Source: Micavibrio sp. UBA2638
GTDB lineage: Bacteria; Pseudomonadota; Alphaproteobacteria; Micavibrionales; Micavibrionaceae
Direction of reading: 5' to 3'
Length of the DNA: 49,096 nucleotides
NCBI GenBank assembly: GCA_002359735.1
Contig: DENS01000001.1
Location: 117,283 to 166,378 of the forward strand
A program made the position numbers and the translations under genes. This document shows, one piece after another, positions 33,949 to 42,816 of this stretch; the first letter of the stretch is position 1, and each line of letters starts with the position of its first letter. The notes under the pieces were generated by a model. It was not told the DNA's origin, made no database searches, and was given only the letters and a program-made list of their open reading frames with translations.

Positions 33949-36234
33949 TTATGCAGTGTCTTCCTGATAATCGCCATAATAATAGACCGTATCACCATAG
34001 CCATAACGAACATGCCGTTTCACATCAACATTTGTCAAAGTGAAAGCCAGATTATTATAATTCATATCTGTGAACTGCTTAACACCGCCCATAACGACCT
34101 CACGCGGGGTCTGGTCCCAGGCCACGGTATATATAACCTCATCAGAATAGGTTGCAAGGATACGCGCATCTGATACGGCCATACACGCAGGTGAATCCAG
34201 AATAACTAAATCATATTCCTTTTTCAGGGCCTCAACCAAGGTCTCCATTTTAGAAGAGCTGACCAGATCTAAAGCGCTATTGGGAACGGACTTGGCACAA
34301 ATAATGTGAAGGCCAGACGGATCATCCTTGCGTATCACATCCTCCAATTCGTTTTTACCCGTCAGGTAATCCACAATTGTCACATCATTGCCCAGACCAA
34401 ATGAACGGTGAATATTTGGACGGCGTAAATCACAATCAATGACGATAACTTTTTCGCCAGACTTGGCCGTCAAACGCCCAAGCCAACCTGAAAGGGTAGT
34501 TTTCCCCTCACCCGGAAAGGACGATGTGATTGTTAAAACTTTTGGCTTACGCCCATCACGCCGGGCGCGCAAATTAATAACAGTACGCAAGGTGCGCACC
34601 GCTTCGGCCACAGTAGAGGATGGCTTCTCCAAAATAAATTTGGCCAATTCCTGCTGATTTTTCGACTTAACAGAGGGAATAAGTGCAAAACAGGGGAAGC
34701 CGCAAAACTTCTCTAATTGATTAGCGCTGCGGAACTTATTGTCCATTTTCTCCAGCAAGAACGAAATAAAAACGCCCAGGAACAAAGAAAACATCATACC
34801 CAGACTTAAAAACAATAACCGGTCGGGATAAGTTGCGCGATTTGGAACAGCAGCGTATGAAATAACACGCGCTTGCGCATCTTGCAGTTCGTCTTGCTCA
34901 TCCGAACGTTTATATGTCTGTAGAAAATTGTCAAAAATCATGCGGTTTGATTCCGCTTCCCGGATCAACTCATTCAACTTGATCAGTTTTTCATTTTCTA
35001 TATCACGAACATTCTTCAAATCATTCAGACCGCTTTGAAGAGCTTGCACACGCGCTTGTGCCACTTCAACCTCATTAGCAATACTGAGAGCAACTTTATC
35101 CATTTCTTGCTCAATTTTGCGGCGCACGCTTTCCAATTCCGTATTTAATTTAATCATGACTGGGTGGCGCTGACCGTAACGATTACTGAGATCCGATTTT
35201 TTCTGTATCAAATCGGACTCTTTACCCCGCAAACTCTGAATAAATCCGGATTTCAACACATCACCAGATGTCTCAATATCGCCCTTATTCCCTTCTGCGA
35301 GATTTTTAATCTGGCTCAGTCTGGCTTGCGCCTCAGCCAAAGACGCCTTGGCATTAATAAGTTGTGAGTTCAATTGTGAGACTTGCTCAGTCGAGATATA
35401 AGTCCGAATACCTTCGGTCAAATTATTTTTAGCACGATACTCGGCCACCGCCATTTCAGATTCACGGACCTGATTTCGTAATTCCTTAAGGCGGCCATCA
35501 AGCCAGTCTGTTAATTTGCGACCGGCCTTAAATTTTTCTTCCAAACGCTGCTCAATATACACATCTGCAACCGTATTGGCGATTAAGGCGGCCTTTACCG
35601 GATCAGTAGATACATATTGTATCTGAATAGCATAAGAACCGGGTATGGAACGCACAGATAATTTATTAATAAAACGGGTTATAACTTCATTAATTTGATA
35701 CTCCACCACGTCGGCGGGCAAACTATCCAGCTCCGTTTTGAAAATATTAAATGATTTATACGTTTGTTTGCGTTTCAATAGTTCAGGCGCATATTGCTGC
35801 AATGACTCCCTGTAACGACTGTTAAAGTCCGGGTCTGTCAGCAATTCCAGACGTTCAATAACCTTACGCGCCATGGAGCGGGAGCGTAAAACTTCTATTT
35901 CATTCATAACCAAGGTCGAGTCAAAACGCACATAATTATCGACCCATAGTTTTAACTCTGATGGAATATTATTCTGCTGAGAACTTTCAACAAGAACCAA
36001 TGAGCGTGCCGTATACTGTGACTGAATAACGCTCAGCATCATAATTGTTAACGACAAGCCGATCAGTAATATTCCAAATATCACATATTTCCGGCGCCAC
36101 AACATAAGAAAAATGGAGCGAATATCAATAAACACCTCTTCGTCTTGACGGGCTTTCGCATTCGGCCCGCCGTAGACATCGGCCGCATCAGAGGCTGGAT
36201 AATATACTTTACTTTGTACTGTATCTGAGGTCAT
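33949..36234 (-). CDS. Polysaccharide co-polymerase / tyrosine autokinase (Wzc/GumC-like BY-kinase)
   Basis: This is a 761-residue inner-membrane protein. Order: cytoplasmic N-terminus, helix near 50-70, a long periplasmic coiled-coil Wzz-type region (about 75-470, with many heptad-like Glu/Ala/Leu/Gln stretches), a second helix near 475-500, and a cytoplasmic kinase. The kinase carries Walker A SSFPGEGKTTLSG near 570, Walker A' VIVIDCDLRRPN near 597 and Walker B DLVILDSPACMAVSDARI near 680. The C-terminal ~20 residues hold a cluster of six Tyr (RYGYGDTVYYYGDY), the usual autophosphorylation site. It is fused, as in Gram-negative Wzc. It works with the exporter gene 10 bases upstream to control chain length and export. 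Confidence 0.93.
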   Translation of the reverse strand: MTSDTVQSKVYYPASDAADVYGGPNAKARQDEEVFIDIRSIFLMLWRRKYVIFGILLIGLSLTIMMLSVIQSQYTARSLVLVESSQQNNIPSELKLWVDNYVRFDSTLVMNEIEVLRSRSMARKVIERLELLTDPDFNSRYRESLQQYAPELLKRKQTYKSFNIFKTELDSLPADVVEYQINEVITRFINKLSVRSIPGSYAIQIQYVSTDPVKAALIANTVADVYIEQRLEEKFKAGRKLTDWLDGRLKELRNQVRESEMAVAEYRAKNNLTEGIRTYISTEQVSQLNSQLINAKASLAEAQARLSQIKNLAEGNKGDIETSGDVLKSGFIQSLRGKESDLIQKKSDLSNRYGQRHPVMIKLNTELESVRRKIEQEMDKVALSIANEVEVAQARVQALQSGLNDLKNVRDIENEKLIKLNELIREAESNRMIFDNFLQTYKRSDEQDELQDAQARVISYAAVPNRATYPDRLLFLSLGMMFSLFLGVFISFLLEKMDNKFRSANQLEKFCGFPCFALIPSVKSKNQQELAKFILEKPSSTVAEAVRTLRTVINLRARRDGRKPKVLTITSSFPGEGKTTLSGWLGRLTAKSGEKVIVIDCDLRRPNIHRSFGLGNDVTIVDYLTGKNELEDVIRKDDPSGLHIICAKSVPNSALDLVSSSKMETLVEALKKEYDLVILDSPACMAVSDARILATYSDEVIYTVAWDQTPREVVMGGVKQFTDMNYNNLAFTLTNVDVKRHVRYGYGDTVYYYGDYQEDTA

Positions 36235-36244
36235 ATCAATTCAC

Positions 36245-37000
36245 TTAAAAAAAGCGCTCCTCAACCTGAATTACATCACCAGGCAGAACCCTGTCATCTG
36301 GACCAAGCTCAATTTGCTGTTTTCCTTTTCCCATTATCTCACGCGTTATCAAAATATCATCTTGCTTCGCCCGATAAGTAAATCCGCCCGCTAGCGCAAT
36401 CGCATTTCTAACACTCATATCAGCCACAAAATTGTAACTTCCCGGTGACTTAATTTCGCCCATAACATAGATGGGACGAAACTCGGCAACCTCTATTGAA
36501 ATACTTGGATCAATCAGATACCCCTTGGACAAAGCCGCGACCAGCAGATCTTTTACATCGAATATGGTTTTATTTTTAACCTTAATTTCATTGATTAATG
36601 GAAAAGAAATATACCCTTCCTCATTCACCAAATATGTCGCAGACAAATCATTTTCGCCATAAACCGTAATCTTGATTTTATCACCACTGCCTAGCTTATA
36701 ACTGGCATTTTGAGTGCTCTTTTCATCAGATACTATAGCTTTAGTTCCATTCACTGCATGAACATTTAATGGCGCCCTTACATCAGATGGAGCCGTAGAT
36801 GGAGCCGTCTTTTCATGATTCTTGAAGGACTCCGCGCCCGGCTCAGCAACAGCATCAGCGGCAAGATCACGCTTCAGCTCTTCCGGGGAGATAATCTCAA
36901 GCCCGTGATCTTCATATCCGGCATAGCTATGCCCATAAAAAGACGCCAGCAAAAATATTGCTCCTAATAATGCGATAATAAAAGATCTGTAGGCAGTCAT
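36245..37000 (-). CDS. Polysaccharide export protein (Wza/GumB family)
   Basis: This 251-residue protein has an ordinary Sec signal peptide (cleavage near HSYAG, about residue 28) and no lipobox Cys, unlike E. coli Wza. After a Pro/Ala-rich linker (about 40-95) come the PES domain (YKLGSGDKIKITVYGENDLS near 100-119, then VNEEGYISFPLI) and one SLBB-type domain (PIYVMGEIKSPGSYNF near 175, then MSVRNAIALAGGFTYRAK near 195). It forms or feeds the outer-membrane channel for exopolysaccharide. It is followed 10 bases later by the autokinase gene. A hairpin lies just upstream of its start. Confidence 0.92.
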   Translation of the reverse strand: MTAYRSFIIALLGAIFLLASFYGHSYAGYEDHGLEIISPEELKRDLAADAVAEPGAESFKNHEKTAPSTAPSDVRAPLNVHAVNGTKAIVSDEKSTQNASYKLGSGDKIKITVYGENDLSATYLVNEEGYISFPLINEIKVKNKTIFDVKDLLVAALSKGYLIDPSISIEVAEFRPIYVMGEIKSPGSYNFVADMSVRNAIALAGGFTYRAKQDDILITREIMGKGKQQIELGPDDRVLPGDVIQVEERFF

Positions 37001-37021
37001 ATCTAATTAAGAAAAAGCCAC

Positions 37022-37063
37022 AAGGCAGGTGGGTTTATGAAAACAGGCAAGGACACCTGCTTT
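37022..37063 (-). promoter_or_regulatory. Hairpin between the response regulator and the exopolysaccharide exporter gene
   Basis: AAGGCAGGTG (37022-37031) and CACCTGCTTT (37054-37063) form a 10-bp stem with one G-U pair around a 22-base loop. On the minus strand it is followed after a few bases by CTTTTT. It could terminate the regulator transcript or form a leader structure 22 bases ahead of the exporter start codon. Confidence 0.4.
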
Positions 37064-37157
37064 ACAAGTGTAATATTAATAAAGTACTACCACAACATTA
37101 TATTTGCAAAAAAATATAGAGAACAAAAAAATAGGCGCTTAATCAGAAAAGAAAAAC

Positions 37158-37997
37158 TTAAGCACTTGAAGCCTGTGCAAAGTCTTCCGGAGATATAATA
37201 TGTTCCACTACTTTGCGTCCAACCGGTATTTCCACTAAGGTCACAGTGATTTCCGGCTGCTCCTTTCCATTGATAAATACACCTTCGTATTTTGAAATGG
37301 CTTCTGCAAAACGATTTGCCGCCTCAATTGGCTCCGATTCGTATAATGGCCGCTGCAGCAACAACGCATACTCATATTTTGCTGTTTGGCCAATTATATC
37401 ACTTTGACGACGCAAACGAACAAGGTATTGAGACAGCTTTGCCACGGCATATTCGGCAGCATAAGGGCCATCCATTTCCAGTATGTTCTTATAATTACTC
37501 ATACTGATAAACAGCGCATATGTCTGTTCACCGTAACGATCCGCGCGGTCAATGGCCGACAAAAACAGCTGATTAAAGGCCGACTTGGCAATGACGCCGC
37601 CGGCACTGGGAAAGTCTTCCGAATCATCACCGATACGCGCCACCAACTCGGAAAAACTCTCCGCATTTTCCATCTGCTTTTCAAACTCGTCTGAATTGAT
37701 TGGCTTCTTCACCAGATCATTACAGCCGGCTTTAATGGCTTCTTCTTGCGAGAAGGTCTCCGATGTCAGAAAAATATACGGATAGTTGGGAACAGACCGC
37801 CTTATATTCAAAATTACCGGCCGCGCAGACGTCAGCGGCGCCGGATCTATGAAAATAATATCAAAATGCTCATTCGCCAAACGGTCAATGGCTGCGTTTT
37901 TGGATGTTTCTCCAACCACCTGATGATACTGAGCCTCCAATTTGGACTTGATCATCTGAAGCGCCATTTCATCACGGTCTACAACAAGTACTTTCAT
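37158..37997 (-). CDS. Response regulator with degenerate GGDEF domain
   Basis: This is a 279-residue protein. Residues 1-120 form a receiver domain: VLVVDRDEMAL with acidic Asp7/Asp9, phosphoacceptor Asp51 in FDIIFIDPAP, the Thr/Ser switch in IFLTSETF, and the Lys in LVKKPIN near 104. Residues 130-270 follow a GGDEF fold layout (FNQLFLSAIDRADRYGEQTY, then ALFISMSNYKNI, then LRRQSDIIGQ). At the active-site position AKYEYALLL stands where GGDEF is expected, so diguanylate cyclase activity is unlikely. It may bind c-di-GMP, nucleotide or a partner instead. It lies upstream of the exopolysaccharide genes on the same strand, so a regulatory role there is plausible. Confidence 0.8.
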   Translation of the reverse strand: MKVLVVDRDEMALQMIKSKLEAQYHQVVGETSKNAAIDRLANEHFDIIFIDPAPLTSARPVILNIRRSVPNYPYIFLTSETFSQEEAIKAGCNDLVKKPINSDEFEKQMENAESFSELVARIGDDSEDFPSAGGVIAKSAFNQLFLSAIDRADRYGEQTYALFISMSNYKNILEMDGPYAAEYAVAKLSQYLVRLRRQSDIIGQTAKYEYALLLQRPLYESEPIEAANRFAEAISKYEGVFINGKEQPEITVTLVEIPVGRKVVEHIISPEDFAQASSA

Positions 37998-38154
37998 ATT
38001 AATTCCAACCTATCGATTTATAATGGTTTAAATATAAAACCATAATCCCTTAATAAAACTATAAATTCAATTCCTTTATGATCCCTTAAAATCAATATAA
38101 AAGGAAGCATAAATATTGGACATTATTTTTACAAATCGAATATGCATGTAATCT

Positions 38155-38183
38155 TTGACAAAACCATTTCTTTCAGCTAACTA
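38155..38183 (+). promoter_or_regulatory. Probable promoter of tRNA-Leu
   Basis: A perfect TTGACA -35 box (38155-38160) is followed after 17 bases by TAACTA (38178-38183), a poor -10 match. The mature tRNA begins 25 bases later, which is a fitting distance. The -10 box is the weak point. Confidence 0.4.
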
Positions 38184-38208
38184 ATGCAATCGAAATTGAT
38201 GTGTATGA

Positions 38209-38295
38209 GCCCAGGTGGCGGAATTGGTAGACGCGCTACGTTCAGGTCGTAGTTCTCGTAAGGGAGTGAAGGTTCAAATCCTTTCCTGGGCACCA
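38209..38295 (+). tRNA. tRNA-Leu (anticodon CAG)
   Basis: This is an 87-base class II tRNA with encoded CCA. The acceptor stem GCCCAGG (38209-38215) pairs with CCTGGGC (38285-38291), followed by discriminator A and CCA. The anticodon stem CTACG/CGTAG encloses loop TTCAGGT, with anticodon CAG at 38243-38245, reading CUG. A long variable arm (TTCTCGTAAGGGAGT region) and the T-loop TTCAAAT are present. It stands alone between the exopolysaccharide locus and rnd. No integrated element is seen at its 3' end. Confidence 0.96.
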
Positions 38296-38489
38296 TCATT
38301 TCATATCTTATTCGCAATACAGCGCGCCCCGCTCGTACCGACCAACATTTTACGCGCAAGCAACACCAAATATGGCTTTTTACCTTTACACCGCACCAAA
38401 AAAGCTGGTAAATATTGCGATAATAAAGATCGGCATTTAGCAAAATGCCCATTGTAATTTTAGACCTAAAAACAACAGATATATGATTC

Positions 38490-39101
38490 ATGAGCATTGA
38501 GCTACACAAGGGCGACCTGCCCGACACACTGGATTTGGGAAAAGTTGTCGCAATAGATACAGAGACAATGGGGTTAAAGCCCCGCCGCGATAAACTGTGT
38601 TTGTTGCAGATATCCTCAGGGGATGGCATCGCCCACTTGGTGCAATTTGATCGCTCCAGCTATGACTGCCCGAATGTAAAAAAGATATTGGCCGATGAAA
38701 ACGTCATGAAAATTTTTCATTTTGCCCGTTTTGACATCGCAGTATTGCAATATTATCTGGGTGTCGTAACCAAACCCGTATATTGTACGCGTACAGCCTC
38801 AAAATTGGTTCGGACGTATACTGACCGTCATGGTTTGCGCGAAAACTGCCGTGAGCTTTTGGGGATAGAAATTTCCAAACAACAGCAATCATCCGATTGG
38901 GGCGCTGAAGACTTAACAGAAGCGCAAATGGAATATGCAGCAGGCGATGTGTATCATTTGCACGCTCTGAAAGAAAAAATGGATGCCATGCTAAAGCGCG
39001 AAGGCCGGACAGATTTGGCGCGGCGTGTCTTTGACTATCTGCCAACCCGCGCAGAGCTGGATAATTTAGGCTGGAACGCCCCCGGCTTTTTGGACCATTA
39101 A
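38490..39101 (+). CDS. rnd: Ribonuclease D-type 3'-5' exonuclease
   Basis: This 203-residue protein has only the DEDD exonuclease domain: VVAIDTETMGL near 19-29 (Asp/Glu), FHFARFDIAVLQ near 76-87 (Asp), and YAAGDVYHLHAL near 150-161 (Asp, with the Tyr of the DEDDy subclass). The HRDC domains of full-length E. coli RNase D are missing. This short form is the norm beside kdsD-lptC in Alphaproteobacteria. It trims 3' ends of structured RNAs. It leads the kdsD/lpt/rpoN block, 17 bases ahead of kdsD. Confidence 0.9.
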   Translation: MSIELHKGDLPDTLDLGKVVAIDTETMGLKPRRDKLCLLQISSGDGIAHLVQFDRSSYDCPNVKKILADENVMKIFHFARFDIAVLQYYLGVVTKPVYCTRTASKLVRTYTDRHGLRENCRELLGIEISKQQQSSDWGAEDLTEAQMEYAAGDVYHLHALKEKMDAMLKREGRTDLARRVFDYLPTRAELDNLGWNAPGFLDH

Positions 39102-39118
39102 TAAAAGGGCTAAAGACC

Positions 39119-40141
39119 ATGGCCAACCCAGCCCCACAGATTGATAAATCGATGCATAAAGACATAGAATCCGCAAAACGCGTCCTAAACGAAGAGGCCG
39201 GCGCATTAAGGGCACTATCAGAGAGCATAGGAGAGCCCTTCGCAAATGCGATTGAAATAATTCATACCCGCAAGGCAGAAACTGAAAAAGCCCCGCGCGG
39301 GCGCTTAATCGTTGCCGGCATTGGTAAAAGTGGTCATGTTGCCCGTAAAATTGCCGCCACATTGGCTTCCACTGGAACGCCATCATTTTTTGTTCACCCC
39401 GGTGAGGCCAGCCACGGTGACATGGGCATGATTACAAAAGATGATGTGGTCTTGATGCTTTCCAATTCCGGCGAGAACCCGGAATTATCCGATCTGATCC
39501 ACTACACACGCCGTTATAATATCCCATTAATTGCGATGACCAGTAAACCGCAAAGCACTCTGGCCAATCTTGCCGACATTGTCTTACTCCTTCCTGCAAT
39601 TGCAGAGGCTTGCCCCAATGGTCTGGCGCCGACCACCTCTACAACCATGATGATTGCCCTTGGCGATGCACTGGCCGTCAGCCTGTTAGAGCGTATGGCA
39701 CTTACGCCCGATCAGTATAAAGTCTTCCACCCCGGAGGAAAATTGGGACAAAAATTAATGAAGGTCTCTGAGATGATGGTCAAATTAGATGATCTGCCAC
39801 TTGTATCCCCGGAAACAACGATGGATCAGGCAATACTTGTCATGACAGAAAAAAACCTGGGAGCCGTATTAGTTGTCGATGAAAATAAAAGTTTACTGGG
39901 GATTTTCACGGATGGGGATTTAAAACGCCATATGGCGCCCGATTTATTAACAAAACCAGTAAAAACCATTATGACAACGGATCCCAAATATATTCCCGCC
40001 AATGCTTTGGCCGTCGAAGCCCTTGACATGATGACCAAAACACCAGGAAAATACCTTACCAGCCTTATCGTCAAAGACGAAAATCAAAGACTAGCTGGAA
40101 TGATCCGCCTGCAAGACTGCCTTCAAGCTGGAATTGCTTGA
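39119..40141 (+). CDS. kdsD: Arabinose-5-phosphate isomerase (KpsF/GutQ/KdsD family)
   Basis: This 340-residue enzyme interconverts ribulose 5-phosphate and arabinose 5-phosphate, the first step to Kdo for LPS. The SIS domain has VAGIGKSGHVARKIAATLAS near 62-81, FFVHPGEASHGDMGM near 86-100, and LSNSGENPELSDL near 114. The HPGGKLGQ motif is near 205, and two CBS domains occupy residues 215-340 (TMDQAILVMTEKNLGAVLVV and the second repeat after it). It lies upstream of lptC, in keeping with its role in LPS supply. Confidence 0.93.
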   Translation: MANPAPQIDKSMHKDIESAKRVLNEEAGALRALSESIGEPFANAIEIIHTRKAETEKAPRGRLIVAGIGKSGHVARKIAATLASTGTPSFFVHPGEASHGDMGMITKDDVVLMLSNSGENPELSDLIHYTRRYNIPLIAMTSKPQSTLANLADIVLLLPAIAEACPNGLAPTTSTTMMIALGDALAVSLLERMALTPDQYKVFHPGGKLGQKLMKVSEMMVKLDDLPLVSPETTMDQAILVMTEKNLGAVLVVDENKSLLGIFTDGDLKRHMAPDLLTKPVKTIMTTDPKYIPANALAVEALDMMTKTPGKYLTSLIVKDENQRLAGMIRLQDCLQAGIA

Positions 40142-40172
40142 CACTGAAATGCTCTTCAGGCTTTCTTAGCGC

Positions 40173-40988
40173 ATGGATAATAATAATTCCGATAGCAACA
40201 AGAATTCGGACGGACCAAAATCCGATCGTGCATATGCACGTCTTGAGCGCCTAAGCCGCTATTCTTCGGGCAAACAAAAAACCAGCAGCGCCGCGTACAC
40301 CAGCTTCATAAGACGCATGCGGCTGATATTGCCTTTGGTTGCAGTATCTATTGTCGCCGCTCTATTGGCCTGGCCGGACAACCAAAATCAGATAGCAATC
40401 CTGGAAAAAAGCCAAAAAGAGTCTTTAAAAACAGTTCGCAAAAACGAACTCACAAACCCCAAATTTGAAAGCATCGATGATAAAAACCAGCCCTATAGCA
40501 TTACAGCGGAAAAAGCCGTTCAGGGCGAAAGCGACGAAGAGGCAATGCTACTGGACAAGCCACTGGCCGATATGCAATTAAAAAGTGGAAGTTGGATAGC
40601 TTTAAAGGCAAACCAAGGAACGTATTGGCAAAAAGAAGAGAAACTTAATCTACAGAAAAATGTGACGCTATTTCATGATGATGGTTATGAAATGAACACA
40701 GATATTCTATTCATTGACCTTAAGAACCAAACTGTACAATCAAACACAGATGTACATGGCCATGGGCCGGCCGGCACATTAACCGCAAAAGGCCTGGACG
40801 GAAATAACACCAATGGCATACTTATTTTTCATGGCCCCGCAAAACTAATTTTAAAAAATGCAGGTTCCCTGCAGGGCTTAACAAACGCGCAAAACACAGC
40901 CGCGCCTATCGAGAGCAATACTGGATCCCCGAACGTAACGGATGAAACCTTAGATATAACCATACAGCCAGATATTAACGACGAGTAG
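40173..40988 (+). CDS. lptC: LPS export protein LptC
   Basis: This 271-residue bitopic protein has a polar N-terminus of about 50 residues, longer than in E. coli. A single helix follows at residues 51-67 (LILPLVAVSIVAALLAW), then a periplasmic beta-jellyroll (PKFESIDDKNQPYSITAEKA near 95, LQKNVTLFHDDGYEMNTD near 161, LTAKGLDG near 205). It receives LPS from LptB2FG and hands it to LptA, whose gene starts 4 bases later. The C-terminal ~40 residues are Asn/Thr/Asp-rich and probably disordered. Confidence 0.88.
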   Translation: MDNNNSDSNKNSDGPKSDRAYARLERLSRYSSGKQKTSSAAYTSFIRRMRLILPLVAVSIVAALLAWPDNQNQIAILEKSQKESLKTVRKNELTNPKFESIDDKNQPYSITAEKAVQGESDEEAMLLDKPLADMQLKSGSWIALKANQGTYWQKEEKLNLQKNVTLFHDDGYEMNTDILFIDLKNQTVQSNTDVHGHGPAGTLTAKGLDGNNTNGILIFHGPAKLILKNAGSLQGLTNAQNTAAPIESNTGSPNVTDETLDITIQPDINDE

Positions 40989-40992
40989 ATAC

Positions 40993-41817
40993 ATGACAAA
41001 AAACTTCAAATTACTAGCCCTGATATCATTCTGTACGCTTTTCAGTCACATACAATACGTACACGCGCAAACAGAAGCAGCCCTATCCAACGGTAAAAAG
41101 CCCTTGGAAATCACAGCTGATGGAAGTTTGGAATGGCATCGAAATGACAGTCTATTCATTGCAACGAACAATGCTTTGGCAAAACAAGGGGATGTGTCGC
41201 TTGCCGCGGCAAAACTTATTGCCGATTACAACGACAAAGATGGTCAGAATATTGAAATATGGCGCGTACGGGCAAACGCAAAGGTCAAAATAACATCCCG
41301 CGATACAAATGCGTACGGTGACAAAGCCGTTTATGACATCGACAAAGGATATGCGGAATTAACAGGGCAAAATCTACGTCTTACCTCAGCGGACCAGACA
41401 GTCACAGCACAAGATAAATTTGAATACTGGACAATTGAAGGCAAGCTAATTGCCACCGGCCGCGCCCGCATCATTCGCAAAAATGAACGCGGACAGGTAA
41501 ACACATTAGAGGCCGATACCATAACAGCCTATTTAAAAAATAATGAAAAGGGGCAGCGCGTATTGGACCGTATGGAAGCACAGGGCAATGTCATCATTAC
41601 AACCCCGACCGAAACCCTTACCGGAAATGCCGGAACATACGTGGCCGCCACACAAATGGCAGAGATCACTGGAAACGTGAAGATAAAACGGGGGCCAAAC
41701 CTTCTGGAAGGGGCTAAAGCCGATGTTAATCTAGCCACGAATGTCAGCCGCATGTTTGGTAACGGCGGAACGCGTGGGCAGGTCAGGGGCATCTTTTATC
41801 CCGGACAAAAAAATTAA
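40993..41817 (+). CDS. lptA: LPS transport periplasmic protein LptA (OstA domain)
   Basis: This 274-residue protein has a signal peptide ending near residue 25 (YVHAQ). Its repeated OstA-type strands include PLEITADGSLEWHRND near 36, AYGDKAVYDIDKGYAELTG near 103-121, MEAQGNVIITTPTETLTGNA near 194-213 and AEITGNVKIKRGPNLLEG near 222-239. It forms the periplasmic bridge for LPS between LptC and LptD. It is about 90 residues longer than E. coli LptA, giving a longer jellyroll. LptB follows after 124 bases. Confidence 0.9.
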   Translation: MTKNFKLLALISFCTLFSHIQYVHAQTEAALSNGKKPLEITADGSLEWHRNDSLFIATNNALAKQGDVSLAAAKLIADYNDKDGQNIEIWRVRANAKVKITSRDTNAYGDKAVYDIDKGYAELTGQNLRLTSADQTVTAQDKFEYWTIEGKLIATGRARIIRKNERGQVNTLEADTITAYLKNNEKGQRVLDRMEAQGNVIITTPTETLTGNAGTYVAATQMAEITGNVKIKRGPNLLEGAKADVNLATNVSRMFGNGGTRGQVRGIFYPGQKN

Positions 41818-41941
41818 AGCAACAGGTAAAATACCCCTTTATCGCTTGAAAAATGAATCCATCCCCTATATCAACATATGCAAAGTAGACATTTGATTGC
41901 TATTAGTGCTAAACTGGCTTCTAGAGTAAGGTTCCAGCTAT

Positions 41942-42703
41942 ATGATTAAATTTCCCGCCAATCCGCGTCTTAAAGAAGTCCCCAAAGGGCTTTGTGCTGT
42001 ACATTTATCAAAAAGTTATAAAAAACGCCCCGTTTTGCGCGATATAAGCCTGACCATACAACGCGGTGAAGCCGTTGCCTTGTTGGGCCCAAACGGCGCA
42101 GGAAAAACAACCAGTTTTTATATCATGACCGGCCTTATCGGTGCCGATGGGGGCTATGTCATGCTGGATGGGCAGGATATTACAAGCCTGCCTATGTATC
42201 GCAGATCCCGCCTGGGAATTGGCTATTTACCCCAGGAAAGCTCGATCTTTCGCGGATTGAATGTCGAGGACAATATCCGCGCCGTACTGGAGGCCCAGAC
42301 GATGGAAAAAGACGATCAGGACATGATGCTGGAGGACTTACTGACAGAATTCGGCGTTGAGCATTTACGTCGCACACCATCAACCGCCCTTTCCGGAGGA
42401 GAGCGCAGGCGTGTTGAAATTGCCCGCGCACTGGCCGCCCGCCCCGATTTTATCCTGCTGGATGAGCCTTTGGCCGGAATCGATCCAATTGCTGTGGGTG
42501 ATATCCGTAACCTTATCGGTCACCTGAAAGACCGCGGCATCGGTGTTCTCATTACCGATCATAATGTACGCGATTGCCTGGGCGTGGTCGACCGCGCCTA
42601 TATTCTGCATGACGGCAAAGTCCTGATGGAAGGCAGCCCGGAAGAAATCGTTAACCATAAAGACGTCCGGCGCGTCTATCTGGGCGAAGGCTTTAGTCTG
42701 TAG
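41942..42703 (+). CDS. lptB: LPS export ABC transporter ATP-binding protein LptB
   Basis: This 253-residue cytosolic ATPase works with LptF and LptG, whose genes lie at 18-20 kb. Motifs: Walker A LLGPNGAGKTT near 50, Q-loop GYLPQESSIFRGL near 94-106, signature LSGGERRRVEIARAL near 150, Walker B FILLDEPLAGIDPI near 171, and the switch His in ITDHNVRD near 205. The YLPQE and FxxLxVxDNI-like LNVEDNIRA segments are typical of LptB. rpoN follows, the standard order in Proteobacteria. Confidence 0.95.
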   Translation: MIKFPANPRLKEVPKGLCAVHLSKSYKKRPVLRDISLTIQRGEAVALLGPNGAGKTTSFYIMTGLIGADGGYVMLDGQDITSLPMYRRSRLGIGYLPQESSIFRGLNVEDNIRAVLEAQTMEKDDQDMMLEDLLTEFGVEHLRRTPSTALSGGERRRVEIARALAARPDFILLDEPLAGIDPIAVGDIRNLIGHLKDRGIGVLITDHNVRDCLGVVDRAYILHDGKVLMEGSPEEIVNHKDVRRVYLGEGFSL

Positions 42704-42816
42704 GCTTTGCCAAAGCCAGCGCCCGTATAAAACGCCCCCCTATATCATAAATTTTGATGACACCAATATGCATTTTCCCGGCTGATCTTTTTTAGAATTC
42801 ATGCTAAAATACTCGC

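Noticed and set aside
38209..38489. Integration site at tRNA-Leu
   Set aside because: No integrase gene or repeat of the tRNA 3' end was found in the window, and rnd follows in its normal context.
38177..38629. ORFs overlapping the tRNA on both strands, including one starting MAELVDALRSG at 38215
   Set aside because: These are well-known spurious translations of tRNA-Leu. The tRNA structure fully explains the sequence.
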